The notes beneath the pieces were generated by a model. The model saw only the letters and a program-made list of their open reading frames with translations. It was not told the DNA's origin and made no database searches. Made by a program: the position numbers and the translations under genes. From Fimbriiglobus sp. (GTDB taxonomy: Bacteria; Planctomycetota; Planctomycetia; Gemmatales; Gemmataceae): a DNA stretch of 32,172 nt. Shown here in pieces: positions 14,470-21,706 of the stretch (positions are counted from its first letter, which is position 1; every line of letters begins with the position of its first letter). The stretch is taken from positions 1-32,172 of the forward strand of contig JANXWE010000284.1 of assembly GCA_025351325.1 (NCBI GenBank). Reading direction: 5' to 3'.

Positions 14470-16281
14470 TCACTTCTTCTCATTCTTCGCCCAATAGTCC
14501 CGCCACAGCTTCGCGTCCGGCGTCGTCGCATCGAAGCCCACGCCGTCGGGGTGACGGGCGAGGTCGCGGAGGACGAGGTCGGCCGTGGCCCGCGTCAGCT
14601 CGGCCGGATCGTCGAGCGCGTCCAGCACGGCCGGCACGGCGGCGGTCATTTTCCGGCGGCCGGCCTGGCACAGGGCGTAGTACCGCATGTCCGCGTCGTC
14701 CGTGCGGGCGATCAGGTCGAGCACCAGCCGGTCGGCCGTCTTCGCGTCGGCCAGCGCGAGGACGCCGTCCAGCGCCGCGGGGCGGGTGGGCGCTTCGGCT
14801 TTCCGGTCCCGCGCGATCCGCTCGAACGCGGGCACGGATTCGGTGTCGCGGAGTTCCGACAGGGCATTCAGGGCCGACCACTGCACCTGCGGTTCCGTCG
14901 AGGCGAGCAACGTTCGCAGCGTCGGCCCGTCGGTCTTCAGGTCGCCGTGCAGTTTGACCGCGTAAATGGCGGCGATGCGAACGTGGTCCGACACCTTCGG
15001 CATTGTCAGGACCGGCCGAGTCAGCCCCACGCCGCCTTTGCCCCACGCGGTGGCCGCGAACAGTGCGTGGTCCGCGCGGTCGTCGTCGCCGCTGCGGATC
15101 GCGGCCCGCAGGTACTTCTCGGCCGCGTCGTTCGGGCCGATGCCGGCGAGCACCCCGGCCACCACCGACCGCGGGGCTTCCTGGAGTTGCGTCAGCTTGT
15201 GCCCTTCCCGTTCGGCGAAGGCGATCAGCGGTTCCACGGCGGCCACCCCGAGCCGGACGAGAGAGTCGCCCGCGTGTTGAACCACGGGGTCGGTCGGCTG
15301 AAGGAAGAGGAGACACCCAAAAGGACCCGGCCTCGCGTATTTGGCCACGAGGTAAAAGGGCGGACCTTCGGAGCCCTCAAGGTTCGTCGTCGGATATTTG
15401 GCCGCGAGCAGTTCCACGGCGGCGGCGATCACCTCGACCGGGGCGGTCGGCGGGAGGCTCCGCACCGCCCGTATCCGCACGTCCGGGGCCTTGTCCTTCA
15501 AGTCGGCGATCAGCTTCTTCGCCTCGGTGTCGGTAAGCTCGCGGTCCTGCGGCACCGTGACCGGGGCGAACGGCGCGGTCACCAGCCGCCATTGGGCCTT
15601 CTCCCACCCGTATTGCCGGCGGAGTCGATCCGACGACTCGTCGTCCAGCCCGGCGACGTACAGGAACAGATCCTCGGAAGGCAAACTATTGCCGCCGCCC
15701 AGCCCACCTCCCCCTGGGATCGGTCGCAATTTCCCTTTCCCGTCCCACTTCTCAAGAGCGGCCCCCGGCTCACGGACGGTGAACGTCAGCTCGTTCGACC
15801 GGAACGTCTTGGTGACGACCTTCTTCGCGGCCGGCGGCTCGTTCGGGATCACCACGGTCATCTTCAGCTTGTAGGTGCCCGGCTTCCAGAACGCGCCCAC
15901 GGCGTGGGCCTTCGTCGGCCACAGGGTGAACGACCAGTTCCCCATTCCGTCCCCGCCGATGCCGCCCCCGTGTTCCTCCAGGCGGAACGGCACCGCCTTC
16001 CCGGCCGCGTCGGTCAGTTCCACGGCGGCGATGCGGTCGAGTCGCGGGTTGACGGCCGGGCCGCTGACGGCGGCGACGGCGAACAGGTCGGCCCGCATCG
16101 GCTGGCCGAAGAACAGGTCCGTCCGCCCGCTGTACAGTCCGAGGAACCCCTTCTCGACCGGTTCGCCGTGCGGGCACGGTTTCCCGAACACGTCCGGAGG
16201 CGACCTCGGATCGGGGTCGGCGGCCGAGACGAACCCGACGAGAAGAACGAGTGCCAACACGGCGAGAATGGGGCGGAACAC
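14470..16281 (-). CDS. Secreted HEAT-repeat protein, very GC-rich
   Basis: A protein of about 603 residues with a signal peptide (FRPILAVLALVLLVGFVSAA), so likely exported. The first half (about 25-190) holds a beta-rich region of unknown family with WSFTLWPTKAHAVGAFWKPG. The second half is alpha-helical with HEAT-like units such as DVRIRAVRSL, VQWSALNALSEL and RPAALDGVLALADAKTADR. HEAT repeats usually mediate protein-protein contacts; no enzymatic motif is seen. GTG 16281 is preferred to ATG 16335 because GGAGT lies six bases before it and it gives a clean signal peptide. Base composition is far above neighbouring genes: one 60-base sample (14581-14640) is 48/60 G+C against 32/60 at 13621-13680. 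This also creates a long open frame on the opposite strand. Recent acquisition is possible. Confidence 0.82.
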   Translation of the reverse strand: MFRPILAVLALVLLVGFVSAADPDPRSPPDVFGKPCPHGEPVEKGFLGLYSGRTDLFFGQPMRADLFAVAAVSGPAVNPRLDRIAAVELTDAAGKAVPFRLEEHGGGIGGDGMGNWSFTLWPTKAHAVGAFWKPGTYKLKMTVVIPNEPPAAKKVVTKTFRSNELTFTVREPGAALEKWDGKGKLRPIPGGGGLGGGNSLPSEDLFLYVAGLDDESSDRLRRQYGWEKAQWRLVTAPFAPVTVPQDRELTDTEAKKLIADLKDKAPDVRIRAVRSLPPTAPVEVIAAAVELLAAKYPTTNLEGSEGPPFYLVAKYARPGPFGCLLFLQPTDPVVQHAGDSLVRLGVAAVEPLIAFAEREGHKLTQLQEAPRSVVAGVLAGIGPNDAAEKYLRAAIRSGDDDRADHALFAATAWGKGGVGLTRPVLTMPKVSDHVRIAAIYAVKLHGDLKTDGPTLRTLLASTEPQVQWSALNALSELRDTESVPAFERIARDRKAEAPTRPAALDGVLALADAKTADRLVLDLIARTDDADMRYYALCQAGRRKMTAAVPAVLDALDDPAELTRATADLVLRDLARHPDGVGFDATTPDAKLWRDYWAKNEKK

Positions 16282-16287
16282 GGCTGG

Positions 16288-16292
16288 ACTCC
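16288..16292 (-). promoter_or_regulatory. Ribosome binding site deciding the HEAT-repeat start
   Basis: GGAGT on the minus strand, six bases ahead of GTG 16281. ATG 16335 has no comparable site, so the shorter protein with a regular signal peptide is favoured. Confidence 0.55.
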
Positions 16293-16332
16293 GTCGGGGA
16301 AGATTGGAGAGTACTACCCTCGCAACACGGAG

Positions 16333-16403
16333 CACCCGACGGCGTTGGCGCCGTGCGTCGGAGAATTCTTGTTGGCGTGGCGTACCGCGTCAGCCGTCGG
16401 GTG
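16333..16403. repeat. 71-bp element bounded by 11-bp perfect inverted repeats
   Basis: CACCCGACGGC (16333-16343) and GCCGTCGGGTG (16393-16403) are exact reverse complements. A smaller hairpin, ACGGCG-TTGG-CGCCGT, lies at 16339-16354. The element sits between the IMPase-like and HEAT-repeat genes. There is no T-run, and no flanking target duplication is obvious. It could be a MITE/REP-like element or a hairpin processing site. Confidence 0.5.
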
Positions 16404-16420
16404 AATCGCGGAACGGGCAC

Positions 16421-17230
16421 TCACACCCGCAGCGCCGCGAGCAACTCCGTTTGCACCAGCCCGTTGGTCGCACAGATGTCCATGCGGAACGGGTCGAACG
16501 GCAAGCCGTCGGCAGTGTGCAGTGCTCCACCCGCTTCGAGGATTAACGCTGCGCCCGCTGCCACATCCCAACTGTAGTTATCGTAGGCCCAGTACCCGTC
16601 GAGGCGTCCGCAGGCGACGTAGGCCAAGTTGAGGGCTGTGGAACCGGTACGGCGGATCGATTGCGAGTGATAGGCCACCCGTTTCCACGTTTCGAGGTTC
16701 CGCAGTTGCGTTTCGTAGTCGGACGGGAAACCCGTGCAGAGCAGGGCACTGCCGAGTTTTGCCGTTTGGCTCACCCGCATCGCCTGGCCATTGAGGAACG
16801 CACCGTGCCCCTTGGCCGCCGTGAAAAGTTCCTTCATGCGCGGGTCGAGGATGACCCCGACCACCGGTTCGCCGTGCAACCAGAGACCGATTGACACGCA
16901 ATAGGCCGGGAAATCGTGGACGTAGTTGCAAGTTCCGTCAAGTGGATCGACGATCCAAACCGGGGCGTCGCCAGGGGGTCGCGTACTCTCGATTGTGTGG
17001 CCGAAATGATCCTCTTCACCAACAAACGCATGGTCGGGGAACTTACCGAGCAGGAACTCCTTCACGGCTTTTTGCGAAGCGTGATCGGCCTCGGTCACCA
17101 AGTTGTTGCGTTCCTTCTCGGTGACGTGGAACTTCGAACGCCAGCCTTCGAGAATCGCCGCGCCAATTTGGGCGGCTTCCACAGCGGCCGCGAGATACTC
17201 GGCCAACGGATAAGATGCGATTGGTTTCAT
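16421..17230 (-). CDS. Inositol-monophosphatase family phosphatase
   Basis: A 269-residue Mg-dependent phosphatase of the IMPase/SuhB/CysQ superfamily. Metal and catalytic motifs are visible: GEE (71-73), WIVDPLDGTCN (92-102, with D95 and D98) and YSWDVAAGAALILEAGG (starting near 219, with W221-D222). The position after DPLDGT is Cys101 where T or S-N/T is usual (DGTTN). Possible substrates include inositol phosphates, histidinol phosphate, fructose-1,6-bisphosphate or 3'-phosphoadenosine nucleotides; the sequence does not settle which. ATG 17230 is chosen over an upstream start at 17272 since the added residues are not family-like. The gene opens a minus-strand run and is divergent from the TerC gene. 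Confidence 0.93.
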   Translation of the reverse strand: MKPIASYPLAEYLAAAVEAAQIGAAILEGWRSKFHVTEKERNNLVTEADHASQKAVKEFLLGKFPDHAFVGEEDHFGHTIESTRPPGDAPVWIVDPLDGTCNYVHDFPAYCVSIGLWLHGEPVVGVILDPRMKELFTAAKGHGAFLNGQAMRVSQTAKLGSALLCTGFPSDYETQLRNLETWKRVAYHSQSIRRTGSTALNLAYVACGRLDGYWAYDNYSWDVAAGAALILEAGGALHTADGLPFDPFRMDICATNGLVQTELLAALRV

Positions 17231-17302
17231 AAAAATTATGATACGAATCTCGGGAACAAGTGTGTTCAGCATCGGGTGTACCTACGAAATCTGGTCTACG
17301 AA

Positions 17303-17414
17303 TGGCCATCCCGGTATTACTCTGACTCCTGTACTTGTTTCCGCGGAGAATACCCCCCTCCCCGTTGCGGAACCAACGGAAGCAGCGGAAACAAGTGCAG
17401 CAGACAGAATGACG
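17303..17414 (+). repeat. Intergenic hairpin repeat, copy A
   Basis: About 112 bases, matching the reverse complement of 23640-23739. Shared blocks include TACTCTGA-like, CGGAGAA, CCCCTCCCC and GCAGACAGAATGACG at the end. Its arms ACTTGTTTCCGC (17333-17344) and GCGGAAACAAGT (17385-17396) are exact reverse complements, with a G-C and a wobble pair extending the base. Between copies, three stem pairs change on both sides. No gene is encoded; it could be a structured RNA, a REP-like element or a small non-autonomous transposon. Confidence 0.8.
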
Positions 17415-17631
17415 ATTGCGACACGATCTTAAACGATGGGCCGGTCATGGGTTCGGATCGTTGTGTTCGGAGTTGCCTACATTTTGGTGAGTACTGTTGA
17501 CTTTGCCAGTATCTTCGTTTTGAGCGGTGTCCTGCCGATACTCGGTTAGGTCCGTGTGCCAGAAACAATTGTTGCACATCACCCATCATCGGGTGCGATA
17601 ACGATTCTTGGAGTCTTTATAAAACCCAGAT

Positions 17632-17715
17632 GAACGCGGATGATACCCGAGATCAAGAGGATCAGAAAGTAGTCAATCTTTTCTGATCCTGCTTGTTTCC
17701 GCGTCATCCGCGTTC
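17632..17715. repeat. 84-bp imperfect hairpin made of two inverted half-repeats
   Basis: Outer arms GAACGCGGATGA (17632-17643) and TCATCCGCGTTC (17704-17715) are exact reverse complements. Inner arms AGGATCAGAAA (17658-17668) and TTTCTGATCCT (17680-17690) are also exact, extended by CAAG/CTTG across a one-base bulge. The two halves look like the same 50-base unit inserted head to head. The middle of the hairpin is not followed by a T-run. Confidence 0.75.
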
Positions 17716-17857
17716 CTCTTGATTTGGTCTTGGTGACGTCGTGAGTGAAACAACCTCCAAAAATCGTTGGCACCCCCCATCATCGGTGGTGTTGCGATGA
17801 GGCCGAGCCGTCGGTACAACAACAACTCGATTTGAATCGACTCCAGGGACTGCGACG

Positions 17858-19021
17858 ATGATTTCCCCGCGACGCTTTTTACTCGTGCTCAGTCTGGCAT
17901 TACTCGCGGGCTGGATCGTAACCGGGGCCGTTCGGAGCAGTCCAGAAACTCCAACTACCCCAACACGTGTGTCGACCCCGGTGGTCGTCGAAGGGGTGCG
18001 CGTCCTAGTCGAACTTCCCGATGAGTCGAAAACGATCAAGCTCGACACCGAGCCGATGTTTGCCACGCTGCGATTCAAACCACATTACGGCACGGTGGAA
18101 TTCGACACGGCCAAACTGAAACAGGTCATCATCGAGAAAGTCGAAGGCGACTCGGTGCGAGCTTCGGTGGAACTGATCGACGGGCACATGGTTCACGGAC
18201 AATTACTTTCGACGAGCTTGCCGGTGAAGGACGGGGCCGAGATTCGACAGTTGCCACTCAAAGAGGGTTTGAAGCTCAAGTTCTATAAGCCCGGTGAGTT
18301 CGGCGTGCTCGCGGCCATCATCGGCCTCATCACGCTCACGCTGATGGAAGTCGTCCTTGGGATCGACAACGTCATCTTCCTCGCCATCATCTCCGGAAAA
18401 TTACCGACCGAGCAGCAGCCGCTGGCCCGCCGCATCGGCTTGGGTGCCGCACTCGGCACCCGGTTGCTCCTGTTGGCGACACTCTCCTTTTTGCTCGGCT
18501 TGACCAAGCCCATTTTCGAGTTGCCCGAGATGCCATTCTTCCACGAGTATGAAGCGCGCAGCATCTCCTGGCGCGACGTGATCCTCCTTGCCGGCGGAGT
18601 GTTTTTGATTGGCAAGAGCACGCTCGAAATGCACGAGAAGGTCAAAGACTCTAAAAAGTCCGAGGATTCCATCTCGAAAAAGACTGCGAAATTTGCTTCG
18701 GTGATCGTCCAAATTGCCATCATCGACATTGTCTTCTCACTCGATTCGGTGATCACCGCCGTCGGCATGGTCGAACAACTCTGGGTCATGGTCACGGCCA
18801 TGATCATCGCCGTCGGAATTATGCTCGTCTTCGCGGAGCCGATCAGCCGCTTTGTGGAGAAGTACCCGACCGTCAAAGTCTTGGCACTCAGCTTCCTGAT
18901 TTTGATCGGCGTCCTGCTGGTCGCAGAGGGGTTGGGCCAGCACATCGATAAAGGTTACATCTACTTTGCCATGGCCTTCGCCGTACTCGTGGAGTTCATC
19001 AATACCCGGCTCCGACCCTGA
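17858..19021 (+). CDS. TerC-family integral membrane protein with N-terminal extracytoplasmic domain
   Basis: A 387-residue membrane protein. Residues 147-385 form the TerC domain, with about seven hydrophobic segments and the conserved acidic motifs VVLGIDNVIFLAI (D170) and DIVFSLDSVITAVGM (D290, D296). TerC relatives are linked to tellurite resistance and to manganese export/metalation of exported proteins; the substrate here is inferred. Before it stands a signal/anchor segment (about 7-27) and a beta-rich region of roughly 115 residues (30-145) with KLKQVIIEKVEGDSVRASV, not part of standard TerC proteins, which usually have 200-350 residues. It probably faces outside the cytoplasm. GGGA upstream of ATG 17858 may serve as ribosome binding site. 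It is divergent from the IMPase gene. Confidence 0.9.
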   Translation: MISPRRFLLVLSLALLAGWIVTGAVRSSPETPTTPTRVSTPVVVEGVRVLVELPDESKTIKLDTEPMFATLRFKPHYGTVEFDTAKLKQVIIEKVEGDSVRASVELIDGHMVHGQLLSTSLPVKDGAEIRQLPLKEGLKLKFYKPGEFGVLAAIIGLITLTLMEVVLGIDNVIFLAIISGKLPTEQQPLARRIGLGAALGTRLLLLATLSFLLGLTKPIFELPEMPFFHEYEARSISWRDVILLAGGVFLIGKSTLEMHEKVKDSKKSEDSISKKTAKFASVIVQIAIIDIVFSLDSVITAVGMVEQLWVMVTAMIIAVGIMLVFAEPISRFVEKYPTVKVLALSFLILIGVLLVAEGLGQHIDKGYIYFAMAFAVLVEFINTRLRP

Positions 19022-19084
19022 CACCGAAAAATTCCGAAGAGTCGGCTTGCCCGCACCCGCTTTCTCCGGCTAAAATGCAGCAAC

Positions 19085-19528
19085 ATGGAAATGCAACTCC
19101 TCTCCTCAATAAGCTCGACTCCGGATCGAAAGATTCCGCAGTTGAGTGTTTACGATGACAGCGAGACGGAAATCAACGATTTTAAGTGGATCGAAAGTGA
19201 GCGTGTTGGCTACGACCTTGGCGAATCGGCCGTGAAACGCTGGGTCGTTCAGCATTGGCGTGGGTACTTGCGGGCGCGGTGGCTGGAGCATTTGCAGGGC
19301 ACACGGTTTTGGATCGAACTCGACCGTGGCGACTTCGGTCTCCTTCTCATTGCATTCGCCCAAGAGCGGGAACTCCTCCAGCCCATCTTGGATCGGCTCA
19401 AGTCGGGCGAGGAAAATTTGGACGTCATCTGTTGGGCGGAAAACAATCACATTTGCACCGAACCTGTCGTTCGCATTCTTGAAGCTCTCGACATCAATTC
19501 CCGCCGACTTCGGCACCGCTTCGACTGA
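19085..19528 (+). CDS. Conserved-looking hypothetical protein
   Basis: A 147-residue soluble protein that I do not recognise. It has no signal peptide or membrane segment. A tryptophan- and arginine-rich block, RWVVQHWRGYLRARWLEHLQG, is followed by RFWIELDRGDFGLLL; the spacing looks like a conserved small domain. The composition and codon use match the neighbours. It lies 63 bases after the TerC gene and 40 bases before ybeY on the same strand, so it may share a transcript with both. ATG 19085 or 19091 can start it; no strong ribosome binding site is visible. No function is proposed. Confidence 0.7.
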   Translation: MEMQLLSSISSTPDRKIPQLSVYDDSETEINDFKWIESERVGYDLGESAVKRWVVQHWRGYLRARWLEHLQGTRFWIELDRGDFGLLLIAFAQERELLQPILDRLKSGEENLDVICWAENNHICTEPVVRILEALDINSRRLRHRFD

Positions 19529-19568
19529 CTTCCCGCGACAAACTCCGCACTCGCCCTAACATATTTGC

Positions 19569-20012
19569 ATGATCTCCATCTCCGTGAAAAACCAGCAAGA
19601 ACTGGTCGAACTCGACTTCGCCTCCCTCAAATTGGCGGCCAAGACCGTGCTGGAAGGGGAGGGGGTGGCGTCCGCGAAAATCACCTTCGCCTTCTTCGAC
19701 GACGCGACCATCCACGCCATGAACAAGCGGCATCTCAATCACGACGAACCGACCGACGTGCTGACCTTCCCGTACAGCATCCGCGGGGCGGCCAAACTCG
19801 AAGGAGACGTGGCCATCGGCGCCGGCGTTGGCAAAGCCGCAGCGGAGGAACGCGGGCATCCGGTGAACCACGAGCTTTGCTTATACGTGATTCACGCGTG
19901 CCTGCACCTGTGCGGCTACAACGATAAGAAAGAAAACGATAGTGCCGAAATGCGAAGCAAAGAACGCTTCTACCTCGCCAAGCTCGACTTGCCCGACATC
20001 GCCGGAGAATGA
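19569..20012 (+). CDS. ybeY: Endoribonuclease YbeY (rRNA maturation), with altered zinc ligand
   Basis: A 147-residue protein of the YbeY family, which acts in 16S rRNA 3' processing and ribosome quality control. It has the family's NKRHLNHDEPTDVLTFP stretch (about residues 56-72) and the zinc motif region VIHACLHLCGYND (107-119). H109 and H113 fit the first two zinc ligands of HGxLHLxGYDH, but the third histidine is replaced by D119. Aspartate can bind zinc, so the protein may still be active. The stop overlaps the rhodanese start (ATGA), implying coupled translation. Length is slightly below the usual 150-170 residues. Confidence 0.92.
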   Translation: MISISVKNQQELVELDFASLKLAAKTVLEGEGVASAKITFAFFDDATIHAMNKRHLNHDEPTDVLTFPYSIRGAAKLEGDVAIGAGVGKAAAEERGHPVNHELCLYVIHACLHLCGYNDKKENDSAEMRSKERFYLAKLDLPDIAGE

Positions 20013-20338
20013 CCATCCGCCAAATTCTGCCCCGAGACGTCCAAGCGTTGCTCTCGACCGGTTCCCCGGTCGTGTTGCTCGACGTCCGTCAACCCGACGA
20101 GCACGCCTTCTGCCACCTACCCGGCAGCGTACTCATCCCACTCGGGGAGTTGGCGACACGGTTCGAAGAACTCGAGATCCCCGATGACGCCCTGGTCGTG
20201 GTCTACTGCCATCACGGCGTGCGCAGCTTGAGCGGAGTCGGAATCTTGCAACAAGCCGGTATCCAAAACGTCGCCTCCATGGCCAGCGGCATCGAAGCCT
20301 GGAGTTTGACCGTCGACACCGGGGTGCCCCGGTATTGA
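20009..20338 (+). CDS. Single-domain rhodanese-like protein
   Basis: A 109-residue cytoplasmic protein with one rhodanese domain, expected to carry sulfur as a persulfide on its active-site cysteine. Signatures are LLDVRQPDEHAFCHLPGSVLIPL near residues 25-47 (read in two parts) and the active loop VYCHHGVRS with C67. The loop size fits the short sulfurtransferase type (GlpE/ThiI-like domain). It starts inside the ybeY stop (ATGA overlap), so both are probably made together. It ends 12 bases before a convergent DUF1501 gene. The sulfur acceptor is unknown. Confidence 0.92.
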   Translation: MTIRQILPRDVQALLSTGSPVVLLDVRQPDEHAFCHLPGSVLIPLGELATRFEELEIPDDALVVVYCHHGVRSLSGVGILQQAGIQNVASMASGIEAWSLTVDTGVPRY

Positions 20339-20350
20339 GGGATGCTCTTC

Positions 20351-21628
20351 TTACATCACGTCCTTCGTGAACGGCACGTTCCCTTTGTCGACGATCTTGA
20401 TCGGCCGGCCGCTGACGGCTTCGTTCTCCTTGGTGTGGTCGATGCCCAACACCTCGCAGACGGTGGCGAGGAAGTCGCCGGTCTTGACGGGGTGATCCGT
20501 GACCGTGGCTCCTTCCGCATCGGTCTTCCCGACCACGCGGCCACCCTTGAGACCGCCTCCGAACATCGCGAGGCTCCACGCTTTCGGGTAGTGATCGCGG
20601 CCCGGCTTCGTCCCTTTGGTGTTGATGTTCGGCGTCCGGCCGAATTCGCCCATCCAGATCACCAGCGTCGTTTCCAGCAACCCACGCTCTTTCAAATCGG
20701 TGAGCAATGCACTCACGGAATTGTCGATCTGCGTCGAGAGTGTTTTCACCTTCTCGAAGTTGTCGAGGTGGGTGTCCCAGCCGCCGAGGGTCACCTCCAC
20801 AAACGGAACGCCGACTTCGACCAAGCGGCGGGCCATCAGCACGCCATCGGCAAACTTTCCACTACCGTACTTGGTTTTGCTCGCGGCCGGTTCGGCCGAG
20901 ACGTCGAACGCCTTGGCTTCCTTCGAGTGCATCAGTTTCACGGCGCGGTCGTAGTTCGTTTTGTGATCCACCGCCGCACCGGTCTGGTAATCGTGATAGA
21001 ACGCTTTTTCCATTTCTTCGAGCAGGCCGGTGCGGTTCGAGAACTGTTTGTCGGACACTTGCGCTTTCAGATCTTCGACGCCCTTCGTGGCATCTTGAAC
21101 GAGGATCGGCTGATACTTCGGCCCGAGGAAGCCGGAGCCGAAGCTGCGGCCACCGATGGAAACGAAGTTCGGCATCGCCGCTTTTTCGCTGCCAAGTTCC
21201 GACGCGGCGATCGCCCCGAGGCTCGGGTACGTCAGACCACCTTGGCCTTCACGGTAGCCGGTGTGCAGATGGTAGCGAGCGCGAGCGTGTGCCCCTTCCG
21301 GCGTGGACATGCTGCGGACAATCACACCCTCGTGCATGTGGGTCGCCAGCTTCGGCAAATGCTCGCTGATCTCGATTCCCGAGGCAGACGTCTTGATCGG
21401 TTTGAAGTCGCCGGCACCTTTGCTATCGGGTTTGAGGTCGAGCGTGTCCTTGTGGCTGACGCCGCCTTCCGACCAAATCAGAATACAGCTCTTCGGTTTC
21501 TTACCGTTCGGTGCTGCCGCTTGAGCACGGTTGGCCAGCACACCCATCCAGCCGGACAGGGCGACGGAACCGACGCCGAGACTACTCGCTTGGAGGAAAC
21601 GCCGCCGGGTCGCTTGATCGAGGTTCAT
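20351..21628 (-). CDS. DUF1501 secreted protein with Tat signal
   Basis: A 425-residue protein of the DUF1501 family, which has an alkaline-phosphatase/sulfatase-like fold and is greatly expanded in planctomycetes. The N-terminus MNLDQATRRRFLQASSLG carries a twin-arginine signal, so export in folded form is likely. Family stretches include SCILIWSEGGVSHKDTLD, GAHARARYHLHTG and VIWMGEFGRTPNINTKG, and near the end DHYPKAWSLAMFGGG. ATG 21628 is chosen because it opens the Tat signal; the frame extends to 21697 without support. It lies 78 bases downstream of a DUF1549/DUF1553 gene, a very common planctomycete pairing. The substrate is unknown. Confidence 0.95.
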   Translation of the reverse strand: MNLDQATRRRFLQASSLGVGSVALSGWMGVLANRAQAAAPNGKKPKSCILIWSEGGVSHKDTLDLKPDSKGAGDFKPIKTSASGIEISEHLPKLATHMHEGVIVRSMSTPEGAHARARYHLHTGYREGQGGLTYPSLGAIAASELGSEKAAMPNFVSIGGRSFGSGFLGPKYQPILVQDATKGVEDLKAQVSDKQFSNRTGLLEEMEKAFYHDYQTGAAVDHKTNYDRAVKLMHSKEAKAFDVSAEPAASKTKYGSGKFADGVLMARRLVEVGVPFVEVTLGGWDTHLDNFEKVKTLSTQIDNSVSALLTDLKERGLLETTLVIWMGEFGRTPNINTKGTKPGRDHYPKAWSLAMFGGGLKGGRVVGKTDAEGATVTDHPVKTGDFLATVCEVLGIDHTKENEAVSGRPIKIVDKGNVPFTKDVM

Positions 21629-21706
21629 GGGATGGCTCGTTGAGGTTGGATGGTTTGTCGGATCGCAATTCTTCTGACCACTCTCTTCTCTGACCACTGA
21701 CCACCA

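Larger units (their letters stand above)
17231..17857. other. Divergent intergenic region with two hairpin elements
   Basis: These 627 bases separate the IMPase-like and TerC genes and contain no convincing gene; short open frames within it follow the repeats. It holds repeat copy A (17303-17414) and a separate long hairpin (17632-17715). Two short similar strings containing CCATCATCGG flank the long hairpin (about 17582 and 17777), each followed within 16 bases by GCGAT. Promoters for both flanking genes should be here, but no box is strong enough to assign. Confidence 0.7.

Noticed and set aside
14551-16404. 617-codon open frame on the + strand
   Set aside because: It is antisense to the HEAT-repeat gene, consists mostly of R, G, H, P and V runs, and follows from the extreme GC3 bias. 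The minus-strand product has a signal peptide and repeat structure.
17238-17432. 64-codon open frame after the IMPase gene
   Set aside because: Most of it is a translation of hairpin repeat copy A; no ribosome binding site or homologous domain.
19022-19084. Terminator after the TerC gene
   Set aside because: Only a four-pair hairpin (CCGA-AGAG-TCGG) is visible, without a T-run.
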